Origin: CAWDMC01 sp963803295
GTDB taxonomy: Bacteria; Acidobacteriota; Terriglobia; UBA7540
Assembly: GCA_963803295.1 (NCBI GenBank)
Contig: CAWDMC010000013.1
Coordinates: 340,098 to 404,097 of the forward strand
Length of the DNA: 64,000 nt
Direction of reading: 5' to 3'
In this document: positions 63,888-64,000 of the stretch, in pieces
Layout of the letters: each line of letters opens with the position of its first letter
Position numbering within the stretch: the first letter of the stretch is position 1
Notes under the pieces: model-generated
What the model saw: only the letters and a program-made list of their open reading frames with translations
Database searches by the model: none
Told to the model about the DNA's origin: nothing
Made by a program: the position numbers and the translations under genes

Positions 63888-64000
63888 GCGGAGTTTCGCC
63901 CCTTAGAAACTCCGCGGCTCTTCGGCAATGTGTCGGTTCTAATAGAGGCCGGACTCGATCCGGACACAAAGCCGCGGAGTTTGAAAAACGTAAACTCCGC
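63888..64000. repeat. repeated hairpin element at window edge
   Basis: GCGGAGTTTC/GAAACTCCGC (63888-63897 and 63906-63915) and a second copy GCGGAGTTT/AAACTCCGC (63974-63982 and 63992-64000). Both arms are repeated, the pattern of a REP-like cluster. It begins TGTAGCG, as does the REP-like element at 46080. Confidence 0.6.

Noticed and set aside
1..64000. CRISPR array
   Set aside because: No regularly spaced direct repeats of the right length and no cas genes were seen.

Overview
The window looks like one chromosomal contig of a GC-rich (roughly 60 % by eye) Gram-negative soil-type bacterium, most likely an acidobacterium. This is inference, resting on the mix of families: a PEP-CTERM protein, a Ser/Thr kinase with a proline-rich tail, a lipoprotein/FtsX-type ABC/LolA-like cluster, DUF5818, DUF2911, stand-alone glycoamylases, GH172 and secreted GH36. 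No rRNA, complete tRNA or CRISPR array was found.

Layout. 1-2.4 kb: end of a dTDP-rhamnose locus (rfbD running off the edge, a decayed rfbB remnant) and a PEP-CTERM protein. 2.4-6.5 kb: accessory island with an AT-rich patch, a tRNA 3'-end fragment, a TOTE-like primase-helicase, a Vsr/DUF559-like nuclease and remnants of a nucleotidyltransferase gene. 6.5-8.7 kb: ABC exporter pair. 8.6-15.6 kb: sugar/glycolipid cluster (FGGY kinase, ceramidase-like hydrolase, DUF4432 epimerase, RhaT-like transporter, PhyH dioxygenase). 15.7-17.2 kb: gene fragments and a secreted-type protein. 17.3-25.8 kb: Tat-type glycoamylase, NdvA-like exporter and a 1513-residue NdvB-like glycosyltransferase without the GH94 module. 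26-36 kb: Crp/Fnr regulator, GH172, UroD-like protein, MetC, CoA-binding protein, a structured non-coding RNA candidate, CpsB-type phosphatase, GalE and a RHH/PIN toxin-antitoxin pair. 36.5-47 kb: ECF sigma factor with an anti-sigma/bactofilin-like fusion, EamA transporter, PyrK-PyrD, then a lipoprotein/ABC/LolA-like cluster. 47-53 kb: c-haem HAMP sensor, Ser/Thr kinase, a frame-broken IS element and an APC transporter. 53.5-64 kb: DUF2911, aldo/keto reductase, DeoB, TrmJ-like methylase, a run of small secreted proteins, a radical SAM protein and a secreted GH36 alpha-galactosidase.

Two patterns cross the whole window. First, four otherwise well-preserved genes and the transposase are each broken by single-base shifts that all have the same sign (one extra base), usually in a short homopolymer. 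After removing the extra base each gene is a whole number of codons of normal family length. Sequencing error is the simplest explanation. Second, intergenic DNA is rich in dyads and repeats. The strongest is a minus-strand RNA candidate (about 33020-33286) with nested helices, an intrinsic terminator and a palindromic operator-like site over its presumed promoter.
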